Assembly: GCF_022605725.1 (NCBI RefSeq) | Contig: NC_065555.1 | Location: 26,894,774 to 26,958,773 of the forward strand | Reading direction: 5' to 3' | DNA from: Anthonomus grandis grandis | Taxonomy: Eukaryota; Arthropoda; Insecta; Coleoptera; Curculionidae | Length of the DNA: 64,000 bases | Part shown: one piece after another, positions 1 through 10,287 of the stretch | Numbering within the stretch: position 1 is the first letter of the stretch | Layout of the letters: each line of letters opens with the position of its first letter | Position numbers and translations under genes: made by a program | Notes under the pieces: generated by a model | Databases searched by the model: none | The model's input: the letters and a program-made list of their open reading frames with translations, nothing else | Told to the model about the DNA's origin: nothing

Positions 1-437
1 CATCTTTTCTTCCATAATTATTTGCAGAAAATTGTATTTTTCATTGCTCATAATATAACCAAACTAATATATTTTTCTCTTTTTAATACTGTTGAAGACT
101 TGACTGTCTTTATTTATCATATTTAAAACTTCTTCGTTCCTTACTTTGGCCACTCATGGGATTCTGCAATACACCTACATTATAAATGTTTCTAATTTAT
201 TAATCATATTTCTCTTGAGAGTCCAATCCTTAGCTCCATAGAGAATAACTGGCCAATCTCAGCCTAAGCCTCATATCAAAATCGACACTCATGAATAGCT
301 TTTTCAGTTTTATAAATGCTGGTCGGGCCTGTCCTATAGGGCATTTTATTTCTTTGCCTGATGTCCAGTTATTAGATAGCCATGTTCCAAGATATCTTAA
401 GCATTCTATACGTTCTATTATGCCGTCCTTAGTTAAA
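1..437 (-). pseudogene. RTE-clade LINE, C-terminal reverse-transcriptase tail (truncated)
   Basis: Read on the minus strand, several frames give the typical end of an RTE-type ORF2: IERIECLRYLGTWLSN, then an IGQARPAFIKLKKLF-like stretch, then VAKVRNEEVLNMINKD and KRKIY.FGYIMSNEKYNFLQ. In this clade the order is RT, the 'YLG' block, the 'IE.AR..F.K' block and 'V.NEEVL', and here the order is preserved. Frameshifts and stops (for example in the Y-TAG-F position of KRKIY) show that it is dead. It runs off the left window edge and ends on the right where the ACGTCCTAA repeats of the next element begin, so the next element probably truncated or replaced the upstream part. Confidence 0.75.
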
Positions 438-794
438 ACGTCCTAACTATATTTTTTTAAGTTTTTGGCCTATCTGCATATATTAGTTGGCATGTGCATT
501 ATATATCTATTTTCCCAAATTAGAACGTCCTAACTTCACGATTTCTCTAACAGAATGACTTAAATATATTGTCCTATGTTTAAATATTATGAGTTTCCAA
601 ACGCAAAACGTCCTATTTCTGAAATACAAGACTAAAACGTCCTAAGTCAAAAGTTAGGATGCTTTAATTTAGCATTCATAGCCGTGACATAAAAGATTTA
701 CATAAATAAATCCTCTTACTCAGCAGTTAGGACACCTTAACTTAGTACTTGTAAAAAATATCTTTATTTATTATCTCGTATAGACAGTTAGGAT
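430..794. repeat. ACGTCCTAA subterminal-type repeat array
   Basis: The 9-mer ACGTCCTAA occurs at 438-446, 525-533 and 637-645, with one variant (last base T) at 608-616. The reverse motif TTAGGA(C/T) occurs at 654-660, 727-733 and 788-794. One further forward copy lies at 10436-10444, at the far end of the DUF7869-like unit. The outermost copies share a 17-bp perfect direct match (430-446 and 10428-10444). Dense short motifs in both orientations near one end and a single copy at the other resemble subterminal transposase-binding repeats. That function is inference. Confidence 0.6.
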
Positions 795-1523
795 AAAATA
801 TCGACGGTGTTGGGAGCAACCGGACATTTCAATTTACTATAACCTAAAATAGTTTATTGAAGGAAAGCGTGGAGGCAGCGTGTTAGTTAGTGGTGTAAAG
901 TAACTATTTGTTGAATGTGTTAGTGAACAATAAATATAGAATGTACATAAGTTTTACTTTACTTTTAACCAGTTGTTTGTATAATTAGAAAATTGAAGGT
1001 TTAGAAGCAGCATTTAACAATATTAAACCAGAGTCAGATTATTTAAATACAACATCTTCAGGAAAAGTCGCGGGATTATTTATGCTTAAAATACTACAGA
1101 TCTTGTAAAAATAACGCGTCACTTCATATCTTATTTATATTATTTTGTAATGTCGATGTTGTGACGACCGACGCGGCGTTGCCAGAGACCCAAATAATTA
1201 GCATATGTTTGATTTTAGGGAAAATATTTTTTTTAGGTTTTTGTGCACGTTTATGTTTTAATTTTTATTTTATATATGTAGGTATTCCGGTAACAAATAA
1301 AGCCAATAATTATTCTGCAATTAATTTATTGTATAAATTAAATAACATTTTTCTTATAAAAGTACGGTGAAAATATTTTCTTGCACCCTGTGTTTCAGTT
1401 TAAACAAAGGTGACATTTGCTGATTCGGGTTTTCAATTTTCGAAGGTTGCGGTAATAATTTTGCTTTTTAGTCCGTTTTTGTGTAGGTACTGATTTTTTT
1501 GATATCCCTTTGTTTATTTTAGG

Positions 1524-1724
1524 ATGTCAAACCGCTCTAAGAAAATGGTAGCTATGGCTTTGAATATTGAGCTCCAACAAAGAAATGCAAATTTTAAAAT
1601 CAAAAATCAAGCAGTTCGGCCCAAAAAAAAAGCGATCCAGAATATTTACTTATTTTATAAACCATAATGTTGACCTTAGTAGCGATAGCGAATTTAGCGA
1701 TTTAGATGTAGAGTCGCAAAAAAG
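1524..1724 (+). pseudogene. Putative first coding exon of the DUF7869-like gene
   Basis: The ATG at 1524 follows a pyrimidine-rich stretch ending TTTTAG, so it may start just after a 3' splice site of a 5'-UTR intron. It encodes MSNRSKKMVAMALNIELQQR and then a Lys-rich segment. The run of nine A residues at 1623-1631 carries a frame change: the frame opened by the ATG stops at about 1671, while a second frame continues through an acidic Ser/Asp stretch (NHNVDLSSDSEFSDLDVE) to a GT donor at 1725. Acidic N-termini rich in Asp/Ser are common in this family. The phase to the next segment does not fit cleanly, so the exon model is tentative. Confidence 0.35.
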
Positions 1725-2026
1725 GTAAGCCACTCAATGTCAGAAATTGACTTGCCTCATGCAGAAAATTGCAAGAGTCAATTCGTCCTAATATTAAAAG
1801 GTTGTATGTAACATCTCCAGGGAAATTTGGTTTGTAATATCACAAAGTTCCATGTGGTGAGCCCTACACTATAATTTTAGAAATAAATTTTAAGCTCACA
1901 TAGAACTCTGGTAATATAAGGAAAACCAAAGGTGTATACCTAAAATTATGACAAATGGATATATCATAGTTGTAAGTTAAACATAGAACTTTAGAATATA
2001 AATGTTTAATAAAATAATAAATATTA

Positions 2027-2056
2027 CAGGGTTCTATGTACTAACATAGAACCCTG
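2027..2056. repeat. Perfect 13-bp palindrome with 4-bp loop
   Basis: CAGGGTTCTATGT (2027-2039) and its exact reverse complement ACATAGAACCCTG (2044-2056) are separated by ACTA. The arms are two head-to-head copies of the ACATAGAAC motif that recurs across the left end of the nested element. It may be a double binding site or a hairpin; either role is inference. Confidence 0.85.
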
Positions 2057-2280
2057 CAAATGTAGGGTTATGTTGCTTTGTTTATAATTCATTTTAAAAC
2101 GTTTATCGGAGCAGAGCAAGTGTTTTTAAAAGATTTTTAAATTTTTATTTTAGATATGTAAGCTTAGGTTTTTGAATTTTTAATCTACTTTTTTTACTTT
2201 TTCACTTTTTATTGATTTTAGAATTAAGATCCTTATCTTGGACACCCTGTACAGGGAAAACATTAGAAAAGGGTAACGTC

Positions 2281-3465
2281 ACCTGAAGCTATAGATTTTG
2301 TTAAAGAGCACATAAACTTAGTTCCACGTGTGGAATCACATTATTGTCGCAAGAACAGTAATAAAGAATATGTCGAAAGTGGATTAAGCATTAAAAAATT
2401 ATATGAACTTTATGTGGATTTGGCAAAAGAACGCGAAAAAGCTCCAGTTTCATTTTCTGTTTATAGGAAAACATTCTGCAATAATTTTAACATTGCTTTT
2501 CATAAGCCACGCAAAGACAGATGTGCTACGTGCGAGGAAATATGCTGATCATTTAAATGAAAAAGAGTACACGAGAAACGAAAAATAAAAAGACAAGGAT
2601 AGTGAAATCCCAATACTGTGCTTTGATCTAGAAAACGTTTTAACATGCCCAAAAGCTGACATAAAAAACTCTTTTTTATAAAAGTAAAATAAATGTTTAC
2701 AATATGACTGAACACCTCTCCATAGGCAAAAAAGTATACTGTGCTGTGTGGAGCGAAGCTTTACATGGAAGAAAGGGAAATGACATTGCAAGTGCGGTTT
2801 ACAAAATACTTGATAAAGTTATGCAGGACAATCCACAATTTACAGAAATTATTTTGTGGAGCGACAGCTGCGTTCCGCAAAATAGAAATAGTCTCATGAG
2901 TTATGGCCTTAGTCACCTAATTCAAAAACACAACAACCTATCAAAAATCACAATGAAATTTTCTGTTCCTGGTCATGCTTGTATCCAAGAAGTAGATGCA
3001 ATCCACAGCTCAATCGAAAGGTCATTAAATAAGGTAGAATACTATTCTCCTTTATCTCTTTTACGATACCTTTTAAAAGTAAACCTCCATAATCCACAAA
3101 CAATTATCCAAATGAAACAAGAAGATTTTATAGACTTTCAGTCTTTTTCAAGCCAACTGAACTACAATGCTGTGCCATTTTGAAAAGTAGTTTCTTTGCA
3201 GTTTTCTAGATCGTTTTTCGAACTCAAGTATAAAGATACCTTTAACCCCACAGAAAAATTTTAATCTCTAAATTTACATCAAAGAAAATTGAGAAAGGGG
3301 CATGTTACAGCTGAAACAGAACAACTAACTATTCCACTGGAATTAAAAAGATGCGATAAAGCTATTCCCCCTGCGTCAAGTAAAGTGGAGGCAATAAAGT
3401 CTATGTATAAATGGATTCCCGAGATGGACAGGCAATACTATGAAAGTATTTTTAGCCGTAAATAA
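2281..3465 (+). pseudogene. DUF7869-like protein of the nested element (degraded)
   Basis: Recognisable blocks in order are SHYCRKNSNKEYV; LYELYVDLAKE; a FHKPRKDRCATCEE Cys block; then, after frame breaks near 2546-2700, VYCAVWSEALHGRKGNDIAS; ILWSDSCVPQNRNSLMSYGL; and KFSVPGHACIQEVDAIHSSI. The ORF breaks at 3183 and resumes in another frame, ending MYKWIPEMDRQYYESIFSRK. The family pattern is a Cys block, 'WHEA..GR', 'D(N/S)C..QN' and 'GH...D..H', and all are present, with D, QN, GH and D..H positions conserved. Compared with the outer copy it lacks the long basic N-terminal part. Several frameshifts make it non-functional. The biochemical role is not established; the spaced D/D/H residues and association with TIRs suggest a transposase-like nuclease (inference). 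Confidence 0.65.
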
Positions 3466-3778
3466 AAGTTATATGATTTGCTGTGTATGTTAAATTAAAT
3501 ACTAGTTTTGTTTTACAAAATTCTATGTTACATTTGGAAAAAAGAAAATTTATTTTTGATATAACGGAATCCTGTTTTTTTTTTAAATAAATTATTTTTT
3601 GAAGAAAATGTTTTTTTTGGAATTTTATATCAAAATAATTTATTTTTACCGTCCATTTAATTTTCTTGTTTAATAAAAAAGAAAACTACTTAATCGTTTG
3701 CGTTTTAGGTAAGTCCATTTTTTTAAATCGATTTTTCCTAAACTATCATAATTTTTACATACAACCTTGTAATATTAG

Positions 3779-3907
3779 GGTGACGAAGTGACAGATGATG
3801 ATAGACAGGAAAGTGAAATTGAAACAGATGACAACATAGTCAAATCTCTTTTATCAGAAATGGTGGAAAATATTGCACAGCAGGTTACCAGGGAAACTAA
3901 AAACCTA
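3779..3907 (+). pseudogene. DUF7869-like gene, acidic segment left of the mariner insertion
   Basis: The open frame reads DEVTDDDRQESEIETDD, then SLLSEMVENIAQQVTRETKN, up to the TA at 3906-3907 where a mariner is inserted. The frame continues at 5639 once the mariner and one TA copy are left out (…ETKNLYTKKGLPRKRR…). It probably follows a splice acceptor at the AG in AATATTAG just upstream, which lies inside the right-hand TSD of the nested element. A stop in this frame immediately upstream (TAG) supports splicing at that point. Confidence 0.5.
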
Positions 3908-5636
3908 CAGTGTGTCCCACTTAAGGGTTAGCCACCCCTCTAAAATGTTTGTTTCTTGACCAATTTTCAAAAACTTCTTTTTGTTGGATAGATGGTCAAA
4001 AATGGCACTTATGAGCCAAGTTCGACATTTAGAGAAAGCAGTTATGGCCTACTGTATTCAAGTTTGAAGTGCGAAAAATCGAGAAGTAGTATAAACAATA
4101 TTTATTTTTGAAAAATGGTACTGAATTCTGTTGGTTACTACCATCCTTCCTAACTGTACTTATTTCATTACACTCTTATCTAATCTCACAAAGATCATGT
4201 AGAGTTTGCGGTCTTGATTTGTACACTTTGTTTTTAAGGGTTCCCCAAAGAAAAAAATCTAAGGGAGAAAGGTCGGGGGAACGTGCTGGCTACTGAATTA
4301 ATGGACTTTTTCGTCCTATCCATCGATTCGGATAATTCTGATTTAGCCAATTCCGCACTACCACTGCATTCTGGATAGGCGCACCGTCAAATTGTATGTG
4401 TAAGTTTCTTGTTTCGGCTAACGGCAAATAATCGATTACGTCACTAAAATCACCTTCCAGGAATCGAAGAAAATTAAGTCCATTTAGATTTTCATTAAAG
4501 AAAAACGGCCCGATTATGCGTTCGTTCAAGATACCGCACCATACGGTAATTTTCTGCGAATACTGCCTTTTACATTGTATCACCCAATGGGGATTTATGT
4601 TACTCCACATTCTAATATTTTGAGATGACACAATGCCGTTTGTAGTAAATGTTGCCTCATCGGTGTATATAATATTTTTCAAAAATGTAGGGTTAGCCAA
4701 ATACTCGCCTTGAAATCACAAACAATATTCCATCCTGCGTTCTTCATCACAGTGTACCGAAGTGTGAAGGAATATAGGCTTGAAAGGCTTCTTGTTATTT
4801 TTCTTTAAACACCTCCCTATGCAATTTTTGGAATCATAAGTTGGCACTAGCAACTCTAATGATAGATTGCGAATTAGCATTAAAGTATTCAAGAATTATT
4901 TGCTTATTATTATTTGCTCGATTACGATGTAAATGAGGAATGACCAGGAATGGACCAGACTGATTAAACCCGTAGTTTATTCTGGCTATTGTTAAATGGT
5001 GGATGTTTTTACAGAATTTTTAATAGGGTCTCCTGTTAAATTTCGCCGCAGCTTCACGAAATGTTCTAACTCCACCGCTAACTAGCCGCACTACTTCAAC
5101 TCTTTCGTTTAAATTATAATCACCCATAATTGTTCGACAAGTAGTCAAAATGAACTAAATGCATGAAAACTTTGACAAACTGTCAGGAACAATTTCTTTC
5201 ATAGCATACTTGGGTTAAAATTCTCACAAAATAATTTTTAACCAGACACAATCATATCTTTGGAATTTAATAAACAAACTCATAAAAATGCCAATTAGCC
5301 AAAAATTTTAAAAATATTCGTATTTGATTAAATGTTATTGCGCCTTTTAAAAGTTTGACTCCAATTTATTTCAACACACAAATTTGGTACACTTATGTTT
5401 TAAGTGGTCCTGAACAATAATCCAGTACCATTTTTCAAAAATACATATCGCTAATACTACTTCTCGATTTTTCGCACAAACTTGAATACAGTAGGCCATG
5501 ACCTGCTTTCTCTAAATGTCGAACTTGGCTCATAAGTGCCGTTTTTGACCATCTATCCAACAAAAAAAAGTTTTTGAAAATTGGTCAAGAAACAAAAATT
5601 TTAAAGGGGTGGCTAACCCTTAAGTGGGACACACTG
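3908..5636 (-). mobile_element. Tc1/mariner-type element with about 220-bp TIRs
   Basis: The element starts CAGTGTGTCCCACTTAAGGG (3908) and ends with the exact inverse (5636). TA duplications lie at 3906-3907 and 5637-5638. The inverted repeats extend about 220 bp inward (3908 to about 4125, and about 5420 to 5636) with a few mismatches and small indels; the inner limit is near ATGGTACTG/CAGTACCAT. Length is 1729 bp. It carries a dead minus-strand transposase. The excision of element plus one TA would rejoin the surrounding DUF7869-like frame without loss. Confidence 0.9.
4126..5127 (-). pseudogene. Mariner transposase remnant (DD41-42D-like)
   Basis: The minus strand begins with ATG at 5127: MGDYNLNERVEVVRLVSGG, a DUF4817-like N-terminal helix-turn-helix start. 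After frameshifted sequence, the catalytic core is open at 4290-4700: IIYTDEATFTTNGIV (first D), VWCGILNERIIGPFFF, IQFDGAPIQNAVVV (second D), PNRWIGRKSPLIQ. The next codon is TAG where relatives have Trp, followed by PARSPDLSPLDFFLWG (third D), giving 42 residues between the last two Asp. The C-terminus continues LKNKVYKSRPQTLHDLCEIR before a further stop. It is related to the other four mariner traces in this window. Stops and frameshifts show it is inactive. Confidence 0.8.
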
Positions 5637-5638
5637 TA

Positions 5639-6368
5639 TACACAAAAAAAGGACTTCCAAGAAAACGAAGGTTATTTGAAGAATGCCTTGCTGAAAGAAA
5701 AAAACGAAAACTGGAAGAAAAGGTGACCTTACACACTGTTAAATTGCCTTGTAATGAAAAGTGTAGGTTAACATATCCAAAAACTTTCAATGTTGAAAGG
5801 CAAGAACAAATTAATAAAGAATTTTGGCAAATGAATAATAATGAACAAAGAACTTTTGTATTCGGTTGTATAAAACGATTTGCAAAACAAAGTAAAAGAG
5901 TGGCTAATAACTCAAGGAGAGAAAATAGTTATAAGTATGTTCTAAAAGATTCTAATGGCACAGAAAATTATGTTTGCAAAACTTTCCTGCTCGCAACTTT
6001 GGGGTTCCACCCAGCAAATGATAAGTTTTTAAAATCTGTTAGGGACACTGAACCTACAGCTGCTTTGCCAAGAAAGGATACGCGTGGTCGCCATCCTAAC
6101 TCTGCAAAAGTTGACAGAAATTTGCTTGTAGACCACATTAAAACATTTCAACCAGTTGTTTCGCATTATAGAAGAGAGGATGCCCCTAACCGGCTCTATT
6201 TGTCAAGTGACATTTCAGTTACTTTGATGTATAAGGATTTCGTAGAAAAGAATCCAATGGTTAAAGCGTCTTATAAGTTGTATAGGCAGGCGGTCGACAG
6301 CATGAATATTTCATTTGCTAATTTAGGAAACGAGGAATGCTTTGAGTATGAGAAATTTAACTTATATT
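5639..6368 (+). CDS. DUF7869-like gene, basic N-terminal half (between mariner and hAT)
   Basis: About 240 codons remain open. A Lys/Arg-rich start (KKGLPRKRRLFEECLAERKK) is followed by CNEKCRLTYPKTF, NNNEQRTFVFGCIKRFAK, VCKTFLLATLGFHPANDKF, DTRGRHPNSAKVDRNLLVDH and VVSHYRREDAPNRLYLSSDI. The C..KC block, 'VCK.FFL.TLG' and 'SHYRRE.APN..YL' are hallmark blocks of the insect DUF7869-like family. The frame runs without a stop into the hAT target site at 6361-6368, and its continuation is at 9217. The TIR of the hAT supplies the false C-terminus that a simple ORF call shows (SVADLEGFGR). Confidence 0.65.
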
Positions 6369-9216
6369 CAGTGGCGGATCTGGAGGGTTTTGGTAGGTGA
6401 GGCGAACCCCAAAAATTAATTATAATATATTTTCAAGTTATATAATTTAAAAACAATGGACTGTAACAGGTATTATAAACGACCAAAAATTAAATTATTC
6501 AAATATTACACCCACATTTAAATTATTCAAATATTTCTAACTCCTTTTTGCAGAATAAGGCTATAAGAAACCGCGATTTTTTAGATAATTTATTTCCAAC
6601 AAAACTTTCATTATAAATTGGTTAGTTTTTGGAAAAAAAAAGTTGTACTACTTACCTTGATTTTTAAGTTGAAATAAAGCATTTTAAAGAATTAAAGTTC
6701 TGAACAATACAACGTATATAACAGTTATTTATTATTGTAATGTATTTAATACATGCGAAAATAAACAAAAAATTAACCTGTATATTAGACCTAAATAACA
6801 AATTAACCAAATAACAAAATAACTCAAGGCTCGATTTTTAGTTACTAAAAAAGTTTTTATAATTTTTTCATAAAAGTACTCTTCGTCTGTTTTGAAACTA
6901 GTCATATCATTAATAAGCGACTTTTCGATTGACAAGAGTACAAGGTCAGATAACCGGTCTTGATTCATAGTATTACGAAGGTAGGTCTTTATTCTCTTAA
7001 GGCAAGAAAAATGTCTTTCCACACTTGCACTTGCAATAGGTAAAGTTAATATGAGCATAATAAGTTAATTAGTTTTATACGGAAAAACATCTTTTAGGTC
7101 ATTTGTGAGAATATTAAATATTTGTTGCGGACTACAGCCTGAAAACTGTTCATCGCCAAATATTATTTTCAGTTCAGTTTTTAACGCAAGTCTTTCCTTT
7201 TCAAAAATTTTGTAATTTTTAACTAGGTTTGCCAACAAATCTTCAGGAAATATCTTTCTAAATTTTTAAAGTTATTGCATTCGCAATTAGCGCTAAAAAT
7301 TGTATGTCTGTAAAGTTCTTAAATCTTTCTGTTAATTGTACAACTATTGTATCAAGAATTTCAAAATAAAGACCTTTCATATTTTCGTCAGACTTTTCTT
7401 TAAGATTATATGAAAAACTGATGGTTTGTTTGGCATTATTAACTAAATTAGCTGATTTTGTTTTTAATTTATAAAAAATATCATCCGTCCTTAATTCGCC
7501 TAGTTGCGTAATACATGTATCAACATATTTTTTGCATAGGACAACATCAAATGTTTTTTTTGTAAAATGTCATAAAGAAAATCTTTTTTTAAGAAAATGT
7601 CGCTTAACACATTTAAAAGAAATATAAATTCAAATTCTAAAAAGGATTTTAGAAATCCTTTAGCACTATTAATAGAGACCGCACCTGAAGATCGATCATT
7701 CATAATATTTTCAAACACGGAGATAAAGTTGAGGTATTTATTTGTTAGTAGCAAAACAATCTTGGATCTGGACGCCCATCTGGTTTCGCACGGGGAAAAA
7801 AGGACGGGATTCGTTTACCAATCAGTTTGTCTGCAACTACTGTTCGTTTGACCGACTGATGAAAGAAATTAGGGATTCCAGATAAAGTAGCAAAAAATAT
7901 TCGACATTCCTTAATAGATTTGCATCCGTCTTGAAGTACCAAATTTAGTTTATGGGCTAAACAGTGAATAAAAGTTGCTTCAGGAGATCATTTTTAATTT
8001 TCATTTGCAAACCGTTAATGTGATCAGCCATGACACTTGCTCCATCATAGCGCTGTGCCACGAGCTTTTCTCTGTAATTGAATGGAGATAAAACGCTGGC
8101 AACTAATGTGTATAAGACTTCTGAAGTTCGGTCATCACTCACATCGTAAAAACCCAAAAATCGTTCATAAATATTCAGAGATTTTTTCTCTACATATCTT
8201 AGTGACACTGCACAATGACATTTTTCAGTAATGTCGGTGGTATCATCTACAATTACGGCAAAAAACTCCGTGTCTTTAAGTTGCTGATTAATCTCTTCTT
8301 TAATGACTTCACTTATGCAAAAAATTAAATCATTTTGAATGGTTTTGGAACAAAATTATTTTTTATATATTTTATTTTGGAATTAAAAACTTCAATAAAA
8401 TTTTCCCTATTTTCCGAACCTTCACCCTCTCGATGACCACGAAATGGCAGCTCTTGTTTTGCTAGGAGTATAGTGGTATCAATTAAGTTACTAAGTAACA
8501 TTCTGTTTTTTCTAACTTTCTCATTGTATATGATTTTACAATGTGAGACATTTTCCTGTAGTAAATCTTTTATTGTTGACATGTTTTTTTCTAGTCTTTT
8601 TAAATTCATAAATGATGTTAAATGATTGCTTGATTCCGCATGCTTTTTTGCTGACCGTTGCAAATTTTTAAGGTCATAGTATCCTTCTTTGACCCAGACA
8701 GACTTTACATGTGAAAGAAGAACACATGGCCAATAAAATAATTTTTGAGCATATATACTCCCACACAACCAAGGATGGGTATTGTACCAAAATGATTGAA
8801 AGGAACGAAATTACTTTGCCTGAAACGTAATTAGTACTATTGTGGTTGATCGACCTATATTTTTACAATGTTTAAGATTTAAAAAAAAATGGTTTAAGGA
8901 AAATTTGCTCCACACTGCGGAGTTATTAATTTATATTTATTAATTATTAGTTAAGTGCGGAGCTATTTACATCTGTGGTATAGCTCAAAGAGCACGTTCA
9001 TAAAGTTAAATGTTGAGGCGACGGGAAGGTACCGCTGACCAATAGATTTTACCGGATTTATATACTACTATTTTACCGAAATTAATTTTAAAAGGTTTTA
9101 AATATTAATTGATTTTCATTTTTTAAACGAATGCTACTATATAATATCGTATTTTTTAAAATATTTATGCAAGGTGAGGCGTCGCCTCCCTTGCCTCACC
9201 GGCAAATCCGCCACTG
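6369..9216 (-). mobile_element. hAT element 1, 2848 bp
   Basis: The ends are CAGTGGCGGATCTG (6369) and the inverse of CAGTGGCGGATTTG (ending 9216), 13 of 14 matching. Flanking 8-mers are CTTATATT (6361-6368) and TTTTCATT (9217-9224); five of eight positions agree, which fits an 8-bp TSD that has aged. The subterminal parts share GGTGAGGCG-type sequence. It encodes a minus-strand hAT transposase broken in several places. Keeping either 8-mer, the flanking DUF7869-like frame reads through. Confidence 0.85.
6732..8768 (-). pseudogene. hAT transposase, ZMYM1-like (several frame breaks)
   Basis: From 8768 downward the minus strand gives YYDLKNLQRSAKKHAESSNH (end of the TTF-type zinc-finger region) and LLAKQELPFRGHREG, typical of the DUF4371/hAT N-terminal half. 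7957-8208 holds NIYERFLGFYDVSDDRTSEV and QRYDGASVMADHINGLQMKI (second-Asp region). 7745-7942 holds LQDGCKSIKECRIFFATLSG. The C-terminal dimerisation block at 6732-7058 reads PIASASVERHFSCLKRIKTY, with the conserved Glu kept. At least four frameshifts or stops separate these pieces. The family cuts and pastes DNA with an RNase H-like fold, and this copy cannot. Confidence 0.85.
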
Positions 9217-9388
9217 TTTTCATTTAAAAAGTTCGCTACACAAGAAAGAAGATCCAAGTATTGACTGTGAAGAATGTGGGGTATGGAAAGAGCACAAAGA
9301 AAACTATGTCGCTACCAGAGAGGAATATGAAAAAGATAAGAAGGAAAGAGAACCCGAAAAATTAATTGTTTTAGCTGACTTGCAAAAG
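9217..9388 (+). CDS. DUF7869-like gene, Cys segment exon (right of the hAT)
   Basis: It continues the frame from 6368: HLKSSLHKKEDPSIDCEECG, then VWKEHKENYVATREEYEKD and LIVLADLQK. This is the family's C..C-K-H segment followed by the conserved 'ADLQK' block. The exon ends CAAAAG before a GTAATT donor at 9389. The fit of frame across the hAT scar is the main reason to trust the join. Confidence 0.6.
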
Positions 9389-9448
9389 GTAATTTTTTTT
9401 TTGTTACCTATCTACAGCCTATTATTCAATGTGTTTAAACTTTTTTAG
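9389..9448 (+). other. 60-bp GT-AG intron in the DUF7869-like gene
   Basis: The intron begins GTAATTTTTT and ends AAACTTTTTTAG. It joins LADLQK to VIMLPRAEMFKE in phase 0, matching the family's 'ADLQKV..LP' block. Size is typical of insect introns. Confidence 0.7.
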
Positions 9449-10287
9449 GTGATAATGCTACCACGGGCCGAAATGTTTAAGGAAGTGATATTCACTCCAA
9501 GGCTGATTGCTTTTAATGAGTCTTTTGTTCCAGTTGGTGCATATTCAAAAGCTTTCAAACCAATGGCAGTTATTTAGCACGAAGCCATAAGCGGCCGAAA
9601 AAAAGAAGATTTAATCTCAACGTTTTATGCCTTTTTATTAAATAACAGGGAAACACGGTATATAACAATTTGGCTTGACAATTGTGCGGTTCAAAATAAG
9701 AATTGGTCGCTTTTATCTTTTTTTATTTTTATTGTAAATTGTGCTGATGTTGATCTAAAGATTTTGGATGTAAAATATTTTCAGTTCGGTCATACATTCA
9801 TGTCGGCAGACGCCTTTCATCACCAAGTGGAACTTAGTTTAAAGAAGGCGCGAAAATTTTTTGATTTTAACGACTTTAAATTAGCTGTTCAAACTTCAAA
9901 CTCATCAAAAGTCATAATAAAGGAGATGGAAATAAAAGATTTTTATGAATGGAAAGATTATTCTTCTAAATTTAAATTACAAAAAATTACCCCTAAACCA
10001 TACCTTAAAGATATGGTGCATTTAAACTTCAGAAGGGGTGAAAATGTAGTTTATTATAAGAACGGGTTTCCCGAAGGGTTTAAATTGTTAAATCTTTTAT
10101 CAGCCAAAGAACAAAAAAAAGGAATTAAAAAACCGCCTTTTATGACTAAACAGAGAGGTATCTCTTTAGAGCGCAAAAAAATCTTATATCGAAACTTCAA
10201 GCTATCATTCCAAAGAATCGCTTAAAATTTTGGGAAGAACTAGTTACGTCAGAAACCAATCTTAAACTGGAAGATGAATTAGATTAA
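9449..10287 (+). pseudogene. DUF7869-like gene, core C-terminal exon (one stop, one frameshift)
   Basis: Blocks in order: VIMLPRAEMFKEVIFTPRL; KAFKPMAVI followed by TAG (9575-9577) where relatives have Trp, then HEAISGRKKEDLIS; TIWLDNCAVQNKNWSLLSFF; FQFGHTFMSADAFHHQVELS; and KKARKFFDFNDFKLAV. The DNC..QNKN and GHT.MSAD..H motifs are intact. Near 10190 a one-base shift moves the end into another frame, LQAIIPKNRLKFWEELVTSE, which ends at TAA 10285-10287; the 'FW..L' ending is typical of the family. Thus one nonsense and one frameshift mutation inactivate an otherwise well-kept sequence. An AATAAATATT-type poly(A) context follows at about 10370. Confidence 0.65.

Larger units (their letters stand above)
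1797..3769 (+). mobile_element. Nested DUF7869-like DNA transposon with 15-bp TIR and 8-bp TSD
   Basis: The ends are inverted repeats: AAAGGTTGTATGTAA at 1797-1811 and the reverse complement of CAAGGTTGTATGTAA at 3755-3769 (14 of 15 match). Each end is flanked by TAATATTA (1789-1796 and 3770-3777), a perfect 8-bp direct repeat, although this 8-mer is its own reverse complement. An 8-bp TSD and a CA-initial TIR resemble hAT-type integration, but the only ORF inside belongs to the DUF7869-like family. Subterminal ACATAGAAC/GTTCTATGT motifs occur at 1898, 1981, 2031 and 2044, with a related GTTCCATGT at 1847 and a single TTCTATGT at 3521. This is the same lopsided layout as the outer element. 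Length is 1973 bp. Confidence 0.65.

Noticed and set aside
1161..1370. 69-codon ORF on the plus strand (MTTDAALPETQ…)
   Set aside because: AT-driven composition (Phe/Ile/Tyr-rich), no motif, no splice or family support.
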